NCBI GenBank assembly: GCA_963837485.1
Contig: CAWINP010000010.1
Location: 124,001-188,000 of the forward strand
Direction: 5' to 3'
From: Solirubrobacter sp963837485
Lineage (GTDB): Bacteria; Actinomycetota; Thermoleophilia; Solirubrobacterales; Solirubrobacteraceae
DNA length: 64,000 bases
Shown piece by piece: positions 55,122 to 63,494 of the stretch. The notes under the pieces were generated by a model. The model did not search any database. It saw nothing but the letters and a program-made list of their open reading frames with translations, and was not told the origin of the DNA. Positions within the stretch are counted from its first letter, which is position 1, and every line of letters begins with the position of its first letter. Both the position numbers and the translations under genes were made by a program.

Positions 55122-56370
55122 GCGGCTGCACGCGGCGGCCGGCGCCGTCGCGCAGCGGATCGCCGGCGCTTCGCGCGTCGCCGTGACCGCGACGCCCACG
55201 CTGGAGACCGTCGTGGCCGTGGTCGGCGCGCTCGCGGCCGGCGTGCCGATCGTCCCGATCAACCCGAAGGCCGGCGAGCGCGAGCTCGCGCACATCCTGT
55301 CCGACAGCGCGCCGGACATCACGCTCGACGACGTCGATCTGGACGCGAGCGGGGAGTGGCCCGGCGAGCCGGACGGCGAGACACCGGCGCTCGTCGTCTA
55401 CACGTCCGGCACCACCGGCCCGCCGAAGGGCGTCGTCCTGCCCCGGCGCGCGCTGGCCTCCAACCTCGACGCGCTCGCCGACGCGTGGGCGTGGACAGCG
55501 GACGACGTCGTCGCCCACGCGCTGCCGCTGTTTCACGTGCACGGGCTGATCCTCGGCATGCTCGGGCCGCTGCGACGCGGCGGCGGCGCCTGGCATCTGG
55601 GTCGCTTCGAGTCGCAAACGGTGGCGAACGCGCTGGCCGGCGACGCGACGATGCTGTTCGGCGTCCCGACCATGTACCACCGGCTCGCCGCCGAAGCCGA
55701 CGGGGACATCGCACGCGGGCTCTCGAAGGCGCGGCTGCTGGTCTCCGGCTCGGCCGCGCTTCCCGCCGCCGACCACGAGCGCATCCGCAAGGCGACCGGC
55801 CAGCGGATCGTCGAGCGCTACGGCATGACCGAGACGCTCATGAACACGGCGATCCGCGCCGATGGCGACCGCCGCCCCGGCACCGTCGGCCCGCCGCTGC
55901 CCGGCGTCGAGCTGAAGATCGAAGACGACGAGATCTACGTCCGCGGCCCGAACCTCTTCCTCGAGTACCTCAACCGCCCGGACGCGACGCGCGACGCGTT
56001 CAACGACGGCTGGTTCGCGACCGGCGACGCGGCGGCGATCGACGACGACGGCTACGTGCGCATCGTCGGCCGCAAGGCGACCGACATCATCAAGAGCGGC
56101 GGCTACAAGATCGGCGCCGGCGAGATCGAGAACGCGCTCAACGAGCATCCCGCGATCGTCGAGTCCGCGGTCACCGGCGAGCCCGACGACGACCTCGGCG
56201 AGAAGATCGTCGCCTGGGTCGTCTGCGACGGCGAAAGGCCGAGCCCACAGGAGCTCGCCGACCACGTCGCGCGGCTGCTGACGCCGCACAAGCGCCCGCG
56301 CGACGTGCGCTACCTCGACGAGCTGCCGCGCAACGCGATGGGCAAGGTCACCAAGGCCAAGCTCGCCTGA
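55054..56370 (+). CDS. acyl-CoA synthetase (AMP-forming, MatB-like)
   Basis: A 438-residue adenylate-forming enzyme. P-loop VVYTSGTTGPPKGVVLPRRA, LFHVHGLILGMLGPL, ERYGMTETLMNTAIRADGDR, GWFATGDAAAIDDDGYVRIV and the C-terminal lysine in LPRNAMGKVTKAKLA. Short length and RxxGTVGxPLPGVELKI fit small-acid (malonyl/fatty acyl) CoA synthetases. GTG 55054 lies inside the end of the EamA gene. It activates a carboxylic acid to acyl-CoA; the acid is unknown. In E. coli pimeloyl supply for biotin needs BioC/H, and this gene converging with bioF 7 bases away may hint at a pimeloyl-CoA role, but that is a guess. Confidence 0.9.
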   Translation: MTLLAESDRAEAVRVGDAALSFERLHAAAGAVAQRIAGASRVAVTATPTLETVVAVVGALAAGVPIVPINPKAGERELAHILSDSAPDITLDDVDLDASGEWPGEPDGETPALVVYTSGTTGPPKGVVLPRRALASNLDALADAWAWTADDVVAHALPLFHVHGLILGMLGPLRRGGGAWHLGRFESQTVANALAGDATMLFGVPTMYHRLAAEADGDIARGLSKARLLVSGSAALPAADHERIRKATGQRIVERYGMTETLMNTAIRADGDRRPGTVGPPLPGVELKIEDDEIYVRGPNLFLEYLNRPDATRDAFNDGWFATGDAAAIDDDGYVRIVGRKATDIIKSGGYKIGAGEIENALNEHPAIVESAVTGEPDDDLGEKIVAWVVCDGERPSPQELADHVARLLTPHKRPRDVRYLDELPRNAMGKVTKAKLA

Positions 56371-56377
56371 CGCTCGG

Positions 56378-57496
56378 TCAGCCGCGCACGGCGCCGCACG
56401 CGGAGATCGCGCCGGCGGCCTCGCGCAGCTCGCCCTCCGTGTGAGCGGCGGTCGCCACCGCGCGCAGGCGCGAGGTCCCGGGCGGGACGGTGGGCGGGCG
56501 GATCGCCTGTACGAACACGCCGCGCTCGAGCGCCTCGGCGCAGCGCGCGAGCGCGGTCTCCGGCGACCCCGCGAGCAGCGGCACGATCGGCATCTCGGAG
56601 ACCTCCTCGCCGAGCGCCGCGCGCAGGGTGCGCGCATTGGCGTGCAGGCGCCCGACGAGCGCGCGGTCCATCAGCTCGAGCGCCTTCAGCGCGGCGCCGA
56701 CGGACGGCGGCGGCAGCGCGGTCGAGTAGATCAGCGTGCGCGCGCGGTTGACCAGGAAGTCGGCGGTCTCGCGCGAGCAGCACGCAAACGCGCCGTAGCT
56801 CCCGAGCGCCTTGCCGAGCGTGCCGATCACGACGTCGACCTCCACGCCCAGCTCGTACGCGAGCCCGCGACCCTCGGCGCCGATCACGCCGGTCGCGTGC
56901 GCCTCGTCGACGATCACGCGCGCGTCGTGGCGCGCGGCCAGCTCCGCGATCTCGGCGAGCGGCGCGACGTCGCCGTCCATCGAGAAGACGCCGTCGGTGA
57001 CGATCGTGGCGGGCCGCGGATCGTCGAGGGCGCCGGCGAGCTCCTCGAGGTCCGACCAGACCTTCGTCTGCGCGCGCGCGAGCCGGCAGCCGTCGATCAG
57101 CGACGCGTGGTTGCGCGCGTGCGAGAGGACGAGCTCGCCGGGACCGGCCAGCGCCGAGACGATTCCCGTGTTGGCGAGATAGCCGGAGCCGAACAGCACG
57201 CACGCCTCGGTGCCCTTCAGCTCGGCCAGGCGCGCCTCAAGCTCCTCGTGCGGCGTCATGTTGCCGGAGACCAGGCGGGACGCGCCGGCGCCGGCGCCCC
57301 AGCGCTCGGCCGCCTCGGCGGCCGCGTCGCGCAGGCGCGCGTCCCCCGCCAGGCCCAGGTAGTCGTTGGAGCACAGCAGCAGCACCTCGCGCCCGTCGAG
57401 CAGCACGCGCGGGCCCTGCGCGCTCTCGACCGTGCGCAGCTCGCGGTAGAGCCCGGCCTCGCGCAGCTCGTCGAGGATCAGCCGCAGCGAACGCAT
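56378..57496 (-). CDS. bioF: 8-amino-7-oxononanoate synthase
   Basis: A 372-residue PLP enzyme: VLLLCSNDYLGLAGDARLRD, GAGASRLVSGNMTPHEELEA, ARVIVDEAHATGVIGAEGRG and the PLP-lysine motif VVIGTLGKALGSYGAFACC. ATG 57496 is chosen by homology; the frame is open into bsaP. It condenses pimeloyl thioester with alanine, the first ring-building step. It is the last gene of the minus-strand biotin operon and its start overlaps bsaP by 19 bases. Confidence 0.95.
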   Translation of the reverse strand: MRSLRLILDELREAGLYRELRTVESAQGPRVLLDGREVLLLCSNDYLGLAGDARLRDAAAEAAERWGAGAGASRLVSGNMTPHEELEARLAELKGTEACVLFGSGYLANTGIVSALAGPGELVLSHARNHASLIDGCRLARAQTKVWSDLEELAGALDDPRPATIVTDGVFSMDGDVAPLAEIAELAARHDARVIVDEAHATGVIGAEGRGLAYELGVEVDVVIGTLGKALGSYGAFACCSRETADFLVNRARTLIYSTALPPPSVGAALKALELMDRALVGRLHANARTLRAALGEEVSEMPIVPLLAGSPETALARCAEALERGVFVQAIRPPTVPPGTSRLRAVATAAHTEGELREAAGAISACGAVRG

Positions 57497-57663
57497 CTGG
57501 TGGCCACGCTGGTGGGGAGCACCTGGACCGCCAGCTTGCGCCCGCAGCGGACGCAGTAGCGGGGCGGATCGAGCGGGCGCCGGCAGCCGTCGTGCTCGCC
57601 GCCCGGCCTGCCGCACCCGCTGCAATACGGCGCCAGCGCCGCCCGCTCGACCTCCGTGATCAC
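57478..57663 (-). CDS. bsaP: biotin synthase auxiliary protein (BsaP-like)
   Basis: A 61-residue protein with seven cysteines in CSGCGRPGGEHDGC, CVRCGRKL and a terminal CVRCG, so three CxxC pairs. Position between bioB and bioF, size and cysteine spacing fit BsaP, a small partner that mycobacterial-type BioB needs to make biotin, probably through Fe-S handling. ATG overlaps the bioB stop as ATGA, implying matched expression with BioB. Confidence 0.85.
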   Translation of the reverse strand: MITEVERAALAPYCSGCGRPGGEHDGCRRPLDPPRYCVRCGRKLAVQVLPTSVATRCVRCG

Positions 57664-58652
57664 AGGCTCTTGCTCAGCTCCTTGACGGGCATCGACAGCT
57701 CAGCCAGCAGATCCAGGTCCTCCTGCGGCGAGCGGCCGAGCGTGGTGAGGTAGTTGCCGACGATCATCGCGTTGATCCCGCCGACCATCCCCTGGCGCGC
57801 GCCGAGGTCGCCCAGCGTCAGCTCGCGCCCGCCGGCGAAGCGCAGGATCGTGCGCGGCAGCGCGAGCCGGAACGCCGCGATCGTCCGCAGCGCGTCGGTC
57901 GCGGGCACCGGGTCCAGCTCGGCGAACGGCGTCCCGGGCCGCGGATCGAGGAAGTTCAGCGGCACCTCGTCGGGGTCGAGCGCGGCGAACTGCGCCGCCA
58001 GCTCCGCCCGCTGCTCGAGCGTCTCGCCCATGCCGATGATGCCGCCGCAGCAGACCTCCATCCCCAGCTCGCGCACGAGCTGCAGCGTCTCCCAGCGCTC
58101 CTCCCACGTGTGCGTCGTCACCACGTTGCCGAAGTGCGAGCGCGCGGTCTCGAGGTTGTGGTTGTAGCGGTGCACGCCGAGCTCGGCGAGCTCGACCGCC
58201 TGCTCGCGGGAGAGGATGCCGAGCGAGCACGCGACGTTGATCTCGACCGCGCCGGTGATCGCCTTCACGCCCTCGCGCACCTCGTTCATCAACCGCTCGT
58301 CGGGGCCGCGCACCGCGGCGACGATGCAGAACTCGGTCGCGCCGGTGGCGGCCGTCTCGCGGGCGGCCTCGACGAGCGACGGGATGTCCAGGCGCACGCT
58401 TCGCACCGGCGTCTCGAAGCGGCCCGATTGCGAGCAGAAGTGGCAGTCCTCGGGGCAGCCGCCGGTCTTGATCGAGACGATGCCCTCGACCTCCACCTCC
58501 GGCCCGCACCAGCGCATGCGCACCTCGTGGGCGAGCGCGAGCGCGTCGTCGACGGCCTCATCTCCAAGACGGAGGACCTCGAGGGTCTGCGCCTCGTCGA
58601 GGCCGACGCCGCGTTCAAGTACCTGCTCGCGCGCGAGCTCGAGAATGCTCAT
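57660..58652 (-). CDS. bioB: biotin synthase
   Basis: A 330-residue radical-SAM enzyme. The 4Fe-4S ligands are Cys66, Cys70 and Cys73 in GGCPEDCHFCSQ. Further cysteines in EFCIVAAVRGP, INVACSLGIL and EVCCGGIIGMGET, plus an Arg in ILRFAGGRELTLGDL, match the 2Fe-2S site. It inserts sulfur into dethiobiotin. Its start overlaps bioD by 38 bases and its stop overlaps bsaP by 4. Confidence 0.97.
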   Translation of the reverse strand: MSILELAREQVLERGVGLDEAQTLEVLRLGDEAVDDALALAHEVRMRWCGPEVEVEGIVSIKTGGCPEDCHFCSQSGRFETPVRSVRLDIPSLVEAARETAATGATEFCIVAAVRGPDERLMNEVREGVKAITGAVEINVACSLGILSREQAVELAELGVHRYNHNLETARSHFGNVVTTHTWEERWETLQLVRELGMEVCCGGIIGMGETLEQRAELAAQFAALDPDEVPLNFLDPRPGTPFAELDPVPATDALRTIAAFRLALPRTILRFAGGRELTLGDLGARQGMVGGINAMIVGNYLTTLGRSPQEDLDLLAELSMPVKELSKSL

Positions 58653-59268
58653 ACGCCTCCATGTTCGCTTGTACGGTCGCGAGGAAGTCCTCGCGGTTCA
58701 GGTCTCCGGCGCCCTCCGGGAGGCGGCCGAGGATGTCTCCCAGGTCTTCGAGGTTGCAGCGCGCCGCGAGGTCGGGCTCGCGCGGCCACGACCCGATCAC
58801 GACGCCCGCGCACTCCAGGCCGCGCGCCGCGATCGCCTCGAGCGTGAGCGCCGTGTGGTTGAGCGTGCCCAGGCCGGCGCGGGCGACGACGAGCACGGGC
58901 GCTCCCAGCAGGTCCGCCACGTCGGCGAGCGTACCGCCGTCGTCGTCGAGTTGGACGAGCAGGCCGCCGGCGCCCTCGATGATGATCTGCGGCGCGGCCA
59001 GCCCGCGAACGAACGCGGCGACCTGGGCCGGCGTCACCGGCGGAAGCCCGGCGCGGCGTGCCGCGGTCGCCGGCGCGAGCGGCTCGGGGTAGCGGGCGAG
59101 CGTGTGCGTCTCGGCGCCGGACAACCGCGAGACGGTCGCCGCGTCGTCGTCGCCGCCGGTCTGCGCCGGCTTCACATAGACCGCGCCAGGCGTGAGCGCG
59201 GCCAGCGCCGCGGACACGATCGTCTTCCCGACGCCGGTGTCGGTCCCGGTGACGACGGTCACGCGCAC
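58615..59268 (-). CDS. bioD: dethiobiotin synthetase
   Basis: A 217-residue P-loop enzyme: VTVVTGTDTGVGKTIVSAAL (Walker A), VYVKPAQTGGDDDAATVSRL, IIIEGAGGLLVQLDDDGGTL and VLVVARAGLGTLNHTALTLE. GTG 59268 matches family length; GTG 59262, which makes a GTGA overlap with the bioA stop, is almost as good. It carboxylates diaminopelargonate to form the ureido ring using ATP. Confidence 0.95.
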   Translation of the reverse strand: MRVTVVTGTDTGVGKTIVSAALAALTPGAVYVKPAQTGGDDDAATVSRLSGAETHTLARYPEPLAPATAARRAGLPPVTPAQVAAFVRGLAAPQIIIEGAGGLLVQLDDDGGTLADVADLLGAPVLVVARAGLGTLNHTALTLEAIAARGLECAGVVIGSWPREPDLAARCNLEDLGDILGRLPEGAGDLNREDFLATVQANMEAYEHSRARARAGT

Positions 59269-60455
59269 GCGATCATCGCCTGCGTGATCCGCTCCAGGTC
59301 CTCGTCGCTGGTGATGTACGGCGGCATGCAATAGATCAGGTTGCGGAACGGCCGCAGCCACACCCCGTGGTCGACGGCGATCCGCGTCGCGCGGGCCATG
59401 TTCACGGGTTCGCCGAGCTCGATCACGCCGATCGCGCCCAAGACCCGCGCATCGGGGGGGAGCCCGGCGCGCAGTCCGCGCTCGATGCGCGCGACGTCCT
59501 CGCGCCAGTCGCCGTCCTCCAGGAGCTGGGTGGAAGCGAGCGCGCACGCCACCGCGAGCGGGTTGGCCATGAACGTCGGCCCGTGCATCAGCGGCCCGTC
59601 GACGCGCTCGGCCACGTGCGCCCGGCAGAGCGTCGCCCCCAGCGTCATGTAGCCGCCGGTCAGCGCCTTGCCGACGCACATGATGTCCGGCTCGAAGTCC
59701 GTCCCGGCGAACAGGCTGCCGGTGCGCCCGAAGCCGGTCGCGATCTCGTCGAAGATGAGCAGCATCCCGTGCTCGTCGCACAGCTCGCGCAGGAGCTGCA
59801 GGCACTCGGGCGCGTAGAAGCGCATCCCGCCGGCGCCCTGGACGATCGGCTCGACCACGATCGCGGCCAATTCGTGTGCATGTTGCTGGGCGAGTTGCCG
59901 CGTGGCCGACTCCCACTCCGGCGTCCACTCCGGGATCGGCGCGAAGACGTGCTCGGGCAGCACGCCCTTCCACATCGAGTGCATGCCGCCGTCCGGGTCG
60001 CAGATCGCCATCGCCCCGAACGTGTCGCCGTGATAGCCGCCGCGCACGGTCATCAGCCGCGTGCGCTCGCCGTGCCAGTACTGCAGCGCGAGCTTGAGCG
60101 CGACCTCGACCGAGACGCTGCCGGAGTCGGCGAAGAAGACGTGGTCCATCCCCGTCCAGCGCGCGAGCCGCTCGGCCAGCCGGACCGCGCCCTCGTGCGT
60201 CAGCCCGCCGAACATCACATGCGCCATGCGCTCGAGCTGCTCGCGCACCGCCGCGTCGAGCGCCGGGTGGCGGTAGCCGTGGATCGCGCACCACCACGAC
60301 GCCATCCCGTCGATCAGCTCGCGGCCGTCCTCCAAGCGCAGCCGCACCCCGGAGGCGGACGCCACCGGCAGCGGCGCCGCGCTCGCCGGCATCGGCCCGT
60401 ACGGGTGCCAGACGAGGCGGCGGTCGAGGTCCAGCAGCTCCTCCGTCGCGGCCAT
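59259..60455 (-). CDS. bioA: adenosylmethionine-8-amino-7-oxononanoate aminotransferase
   Basis: A 398-residue class III aminotransferase: LVWHPYGPMPASAAPLPVAS, DGMASWWCAIHGYRHPALDA, FFADSGSVSVEVALKLALQY, LIFDEIATGFGRTGSLFAGT and the PLP lysine in CVGKALTGGYMTLGATLC. It uses SAM as amino donor. It follows the metallophosphoesterase gene by 13 bases and starts the run bioA-bioD-bioB-bsaP-bioF. Confidence 0.96.
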   Translation of the reverse strand: MAATEELLDLDRRLVWHPYGPMPASAAPLPVASASGVRLRLEDGRELIDGMASWWCAIHGYRHPALDAAVREQLERMAHVMFGGLTHEGAVRLAERLARWTGMDHVFFADSGSVSVEVALKLALQYWHGERTRLMTVRGGYHGDTFGAMAICDPDGGMHSMWKGVLPEHVFAPIPEWTPEWESATRQLAQQHAHELAAIVVEPIVQGAGGMRFYAPECLQLLRELCDEHGMLLIFDEIATGFGRTGSLFAGTDFEPDIMCVGKALTGGYMTLGATLCRAHVAERVDGPLMHGPTFMANPLAVACALASTQLLEDGDWREDVARIERGLRAGLPPDARVLGAIGVIELGEPVNMARATRIAVDHGVWLRPFRNLIYCMPPYITSDEDLERITQAMIACA

Positions 60456-60468
60456 CGGCCGCCGAGGC

Positions 60469-62013
60469 CTACTCAGTGTCGGGACGACTAGCCCTCGGGA
60501 TCGAGCCGCTTCGCCGCGCGGACGAGGAGCCGGTGCCGGGATCGATCGTCACGAGGTCGGCGGCGAGCGGCTGGAAGGCGGGATCGAGCGTGTAGGTGAA
60601 GCGCGCGATGCCGATGTTCGTGTGCTCGGTCAAATTCGACGGGCCGCCGGCGCCGACGCTGCCGCCGTTGATCACCGTCACGCCCGGCTGCGACTGGAGA
60701 TCCGCCTTGTGCGTGTGGCCGACCATGAAGACCAGCGGGCGCGACGGCGGCCTGTCGCGCAGCACCGCGAGCGCGGGCTGAATCAGCGCCGGCTCGTGCA
60801 CCATCACGACGTCGACCTTGCCGATCAGCGGCTGCAGCCAGTGGGTGAACTCATCCTGCTGGGCGGGGTCCGGCGTGTTGTCGTAGCGGTCCTTGTAGTC
60901 CTCGGACGTGAGGCGCTCGAACGGGTCGTCGTAGCCGGCCACGCGCAGGCCGTCGCGCAGGCGGTAGATCACGGGCCCGAAGCCGCCCTTGGGCATCAGC
61001 CGGCCGCGGCGCGTGAGCACCACGGCGCCCTCGGTGGCGAGCTCGTGGGCGAGGAAGTCGGAGTCGTGGTTGCCGGTGACGAACACGAACGGCTTGCCGA
61101 GGTGAGCGGCCTGCCGGACGACGCTCGTCTCCAGCGGAGAGCCGCGGTCGGTCAGGTCGCCGACGAAGAAGACGGGACCGCCGTGCGCGGCGGTCGTGAG
61201 CAGGTTGAGCCCGAACGGGTTGTTGTGCAGGTCCGACGCCACGGTGACGACCGGCTGGCCGTCGAGCGTGCGCCGCCGGCCGGGGCTGATGACCAGCCGC
61301 GCGAGGCCGACGAACTGCGCGTCGAGCTCCTGATCGAGCGCGCCCGGGGTGCGGCGGACGGCCTCGACGGCCTCCAGCGCGCCGGGGATGTCGGGTCCGT
61401 GCGCGTAGTACTGCGGGCTCTCGATCGGCTGCGAGGGCGGGATCAGCGCGATCATCGCGGCGGCCATGGCGAGCGCTCCGCCGACGGCGGTGGCGCTCGT
61501 CCAGCGCAGGCGCGGGCCGGCGCGCGAGCGGATCGCGAACGCGACGAGCAGGCCGAGCCCGGCGGCGCCGAGAACCACCAGCACGATCAGCCTCTTCAGG
61601 TAGGACGCGATCGCGTCGCGTGCCTGAGTCCGCACCGAGTCGAGGTTCAGCGGCTCGCCCTCGGCCACGCTCCCGGCCACGGCGCGGTTGACGGTCTGGA
61701 GGTCGACGCGCAGGCGCACGGGCAGGCGGATCACCTCGAACCTGGCGCCCCAGTCCACGAGCGGCACATAGAGGTCGATCGAGCCGCGGTGCCCGGGGGA
61801 GACCGACATCCGGATCTCCCCGACCGACAAGTCCGTGCTGGCGGTGTAGGAGACGAGCGCGATGTAGCCGCCGGCGAATGTCGCGACGAGGACCAGCAGC
61901 AGCGTCAGCGCGCGGCGCGCGATCAGGGCAACGCGCCGCCGCCTGCCCCTGGGGGGCGGCTCAGGTGGTCGCGGAGTGCCCGCGCGTCGCTCCAGAACGC
62001 CAACGTCTGCCAT
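60469..62013 (-). CDS. membrane-anchored metallophosphoesterase
   Basis: A 514-residue protein. A basic lead and helix ALTLLLVLVATFAGGYIALV near residue 40, an extracytoplasmic-type domain of about 110 residues, helices LIVLVVLGAAGLGLLVAFAI and AVGGALAMAAAMIALIPP, then a calcineurin-like domain: VASDLHNNPFGL, FFVGDLTDRGSPL, FVTGNHDSDFLAHELA, VVMVHEPALIQ and FMVGHTHKADLQSQ. All metal ligands are present. The start overlaps the Nudix gene end by 91 bases, so a shorter start is possible. Substrate unknown. Position upstream of bioA suggests co-transcription. Confidence 0.9.
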   Translation of the reverse strand: MADVGVLERRAGTPRPPEPPPRGRRRRVALIARRALTLLLVLVATFAGGYIALVSYTASTDLSVGEIRMSVSPGHRGSIDLYVPLVDWGARFEVIRLPVRLRVDLQTVNRAVAGSVAEGEPLNLDSVRTQARDAIASYLKRLIVLVVLGAAGLGLLVAFAIRSRAGPRLRWTSATAVGGALAMAAAMIALIPPSQPIESPQYYAHGPDIPGALEAVEAVRRTPGALDQELDAQFVGLARLVISPGRRRTLDGQPVVTVASDLHNNPFGLNLLTTAAHGGPVFFVGDLTDRGSPLETSVVRQAAHLGKPFVFVTGNHDSDFLAHELATEGAVVLTRRGRLMPKGGFGPVIYRLRDGLRVAGYDDPFERLTSEDYKDRYDNTPDPAQQDEFTHWLQPLIGKVDVVMVHEPALIQPALAVLRDRPPSRPLVFMVGHTHKADLQSQPGVTVINGGSVGAGGPSNLTEHTNIGIARFTYTLDPAFQPLAADLVTIDPGTGSSSARRSGSIPRASRPDTE

Positions 62014-62450
62014 GGGATATCGATCGGCGCGAAGGCGCGAACCTCAAGCGCCTCCTCGGTCGGAGACGGTGTGCCCCGCGCAATTGCCGAATACGCCACT
62101 ACTACCGTACGATCCTCGCCGCGGCTGTACACCCCCACAAGTCCGGTAATGTCGATCTCGATCTCCATCTCCTCCTGGACCTCGCGCCGCGCGGCGTCCT
62201 CGACGGACTCCCCGAGGTCCACGAACCCGCCGGGCATCGACCAGCTCCCGACTCGCGGCTCGAAGCCGCGCCGCAGCAGCCAGATCTCGCCCTGCTCGGT
62301 GTGCGGCAGGGCGCAGGCGACGGGCTTCGGGTTGTAGAAGGCGGCGTAGCCGCAGTGGGGGCAGCGGATGCTGCGCGGGTAGGCGATCTCGGGCGCCTGG
62401 CCGCAGCGCGGGCAGTGGTGGACGTCCTCCAGCGCCGGGTTCAGGCTCAT
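61923..62450 (-). CDS. Nudix hydrolase with zinc ribbon
   Basis: A 175-residue protein. An N-terminal zinc ribbon (HCPRCGQAPEI, IRCPHCGYAAFYNPKPVACA) and the Nudix box GGFVDLGESVEDAARREVQE followed by EM. The glycine late in the box is replaced, but metal-binding glutamates are kept. ATG overlaps the GNAT stop as ATGA. It hydrolyses a nucleoside diphosphate derivative, as in NudC-like proteins that cleave NADH; the exact substrate is not clear. Confidence 0.92.
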   Translation of the reverse strand: MSLNPALEDVHHCPRCGQAPEIAYPRSIRCPHCGYAAFYNPKPVACALPHTEQGEIWLLRRGFEPRVGSWSMPGGFVDLGESVEDAARREVQEEMEIEIDITGLVGVYSRGEDRTVVVAYSAIARGTPSPTEEALEVRAFAPIDIPWQTLAFWSDARALRDHLSRPPGAGGGALP

Positions 62451-63202
62451 CTGCGGTGCTCCCACAGCTCCATCGTGCCGAGGCGATGCAGGCCGAGCTG
62501 CGTGTACAGGCGCTCGCCCTGCTCGGTCGCCTGGAGCGTGATCGTGGTCAGGTGATGCCGCTGCGCGTCGGCGAGCACGGCGCGCATGACCTGGGTGGCG
62601 AGCCCGAGGCGGCGGGCCTGAGGGAGCGTGGCGACGAAGCTCACGCCGCAGTCCTCGCCGTGGTGCAGCGCAAGCGCGACCGACGCGGGGGCGCCGTTGA
62701 GATCGGCCCGGTAGGCGCGCAGCCGGCCCTCCTCGAGCGTGGTCAGCGTCCGTTCCAGGCGGGAGTCGACGTTGCCGTACGCCTGGTCATTGACGCGCCC
62801 GACCGTGCGCAGGTCGGCGGTGGGCTCGGCGTTGGCGAGTCTCAGATCCAGGTCGAGACGCTCGATCTCGGCGCCCATGCCGGGAGACGCCGACGCGACC
62901 ATCAGGCCGGAGCGGCGCAGCTCCGCGGTGACGTCGCGGGCGCCGCCGTCGACCCACACCGCCCAGCGTCGTACGCCCGCCTGGGCGTACCGCTCGCGGA
63001 GGTCCCGCAGTGCGGGCGGCGCCGCGTGGGGATCGAGCGCCACGGCGGCGTTGAGCGCCGGCGAGTCAGGGGCGCTGGGGACGATCGAGGCGACCAGGCC
63101 CTGGCGCTGGAGCACCGAGCCGTGGCGCGCGTGCCCGCCCAGCATGGTCTGAAGGGCGGCGAATCCCTCCCAGAGCCGCCGGCGCAGGGTCGCGTCGTCC
63201 AT
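62447..63202 (-). CDS. GNAT-family N-acetyltransferase
   Basis: A 251-residue protein whose C-terminal half is GNAT-like: GVSFVATLPQARRLGLATQV (acetyl-CoA pyrophosphate loop R-R-x-G-x-A), MRAVLADAQRHHLTTITLQA and GERLYTQLGLHRLGTMELWE. The N-terminal half is divergent. ATG 63202 is used; GTG 63223 is possible. Substrate unknown. It heads the run that continues into the biotin genes. Confidence 0.88.
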   Translation of the reverse strand: MDDATLRRRLWEGFAALQTMLGGHARHGSVLQRQGLVASIVPSAPDSPALNAAVALDPHAAPPALRDLRERYAQAGVRRWAVWVDGGARDVTAELRRSGLMVASASPGMGAEIERLDLDLRLANAEPTADLRTVGRVNDQAYGNVDSRLERTLTTLEEGRLRAYRADLNGAPASVALALHHGEDCGVSFVATLPQARRLGLATQVMRAVLADAQRHHLTTITLQATEQGERLYTQLGLHRLGTMELWEHRR

Positions 63203-63282
63203 TCGGCGGGAGAGTAAACCCACGCGGCGGAGCCGAGCCCGGGGGTCATGGGCTCGGCTCCGTCGAATGAGTCGGTCAATTC

Positions 63283-63315
63283 AAAATGAAAACGCCAGCC
63301 GGGTCAGAGCCGGCG
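63283..63315 (-). terminator. hairpin with T-rich tail
   Basis: On the minus strand ACGCCGGCTCTGACCCGGCT then GGCGT TTTCATTTTG can fold with outer ACGCC/GGCGT pairs and is followed by a T-rich tract. It lies about 180 bases after the RraA-like stop and before the GNAT gene, so it would end the RraA transcript. The 63316-63494 stretch holds no gene I can support. Confidence 0.5.
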
Positions 63316-63494
63316 TGGTTGCAACCTTGGCTGCGCTGCCGAGGGTGCGCGCGTCGACCGCCGGTGAAAGCGCGGTGGCGGCCGAGGCGTCGTGCCTTTG
63401 CGGGGAGGAGGGTCGCTGGAGCACGATGCGTAGCTTTCCGCGTTTGGCGCGACCGCTCGCAAGGGCTGGCATGCGTCTTCAGGTGTGGATAACG

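Noticed and set aside
63281..63472. 63-codon minus-strand frame before the GNAT gene
   Set aside because: No ribosome site or homology, and its 3' end is the T-rich tail of a likely terminator hairpin.
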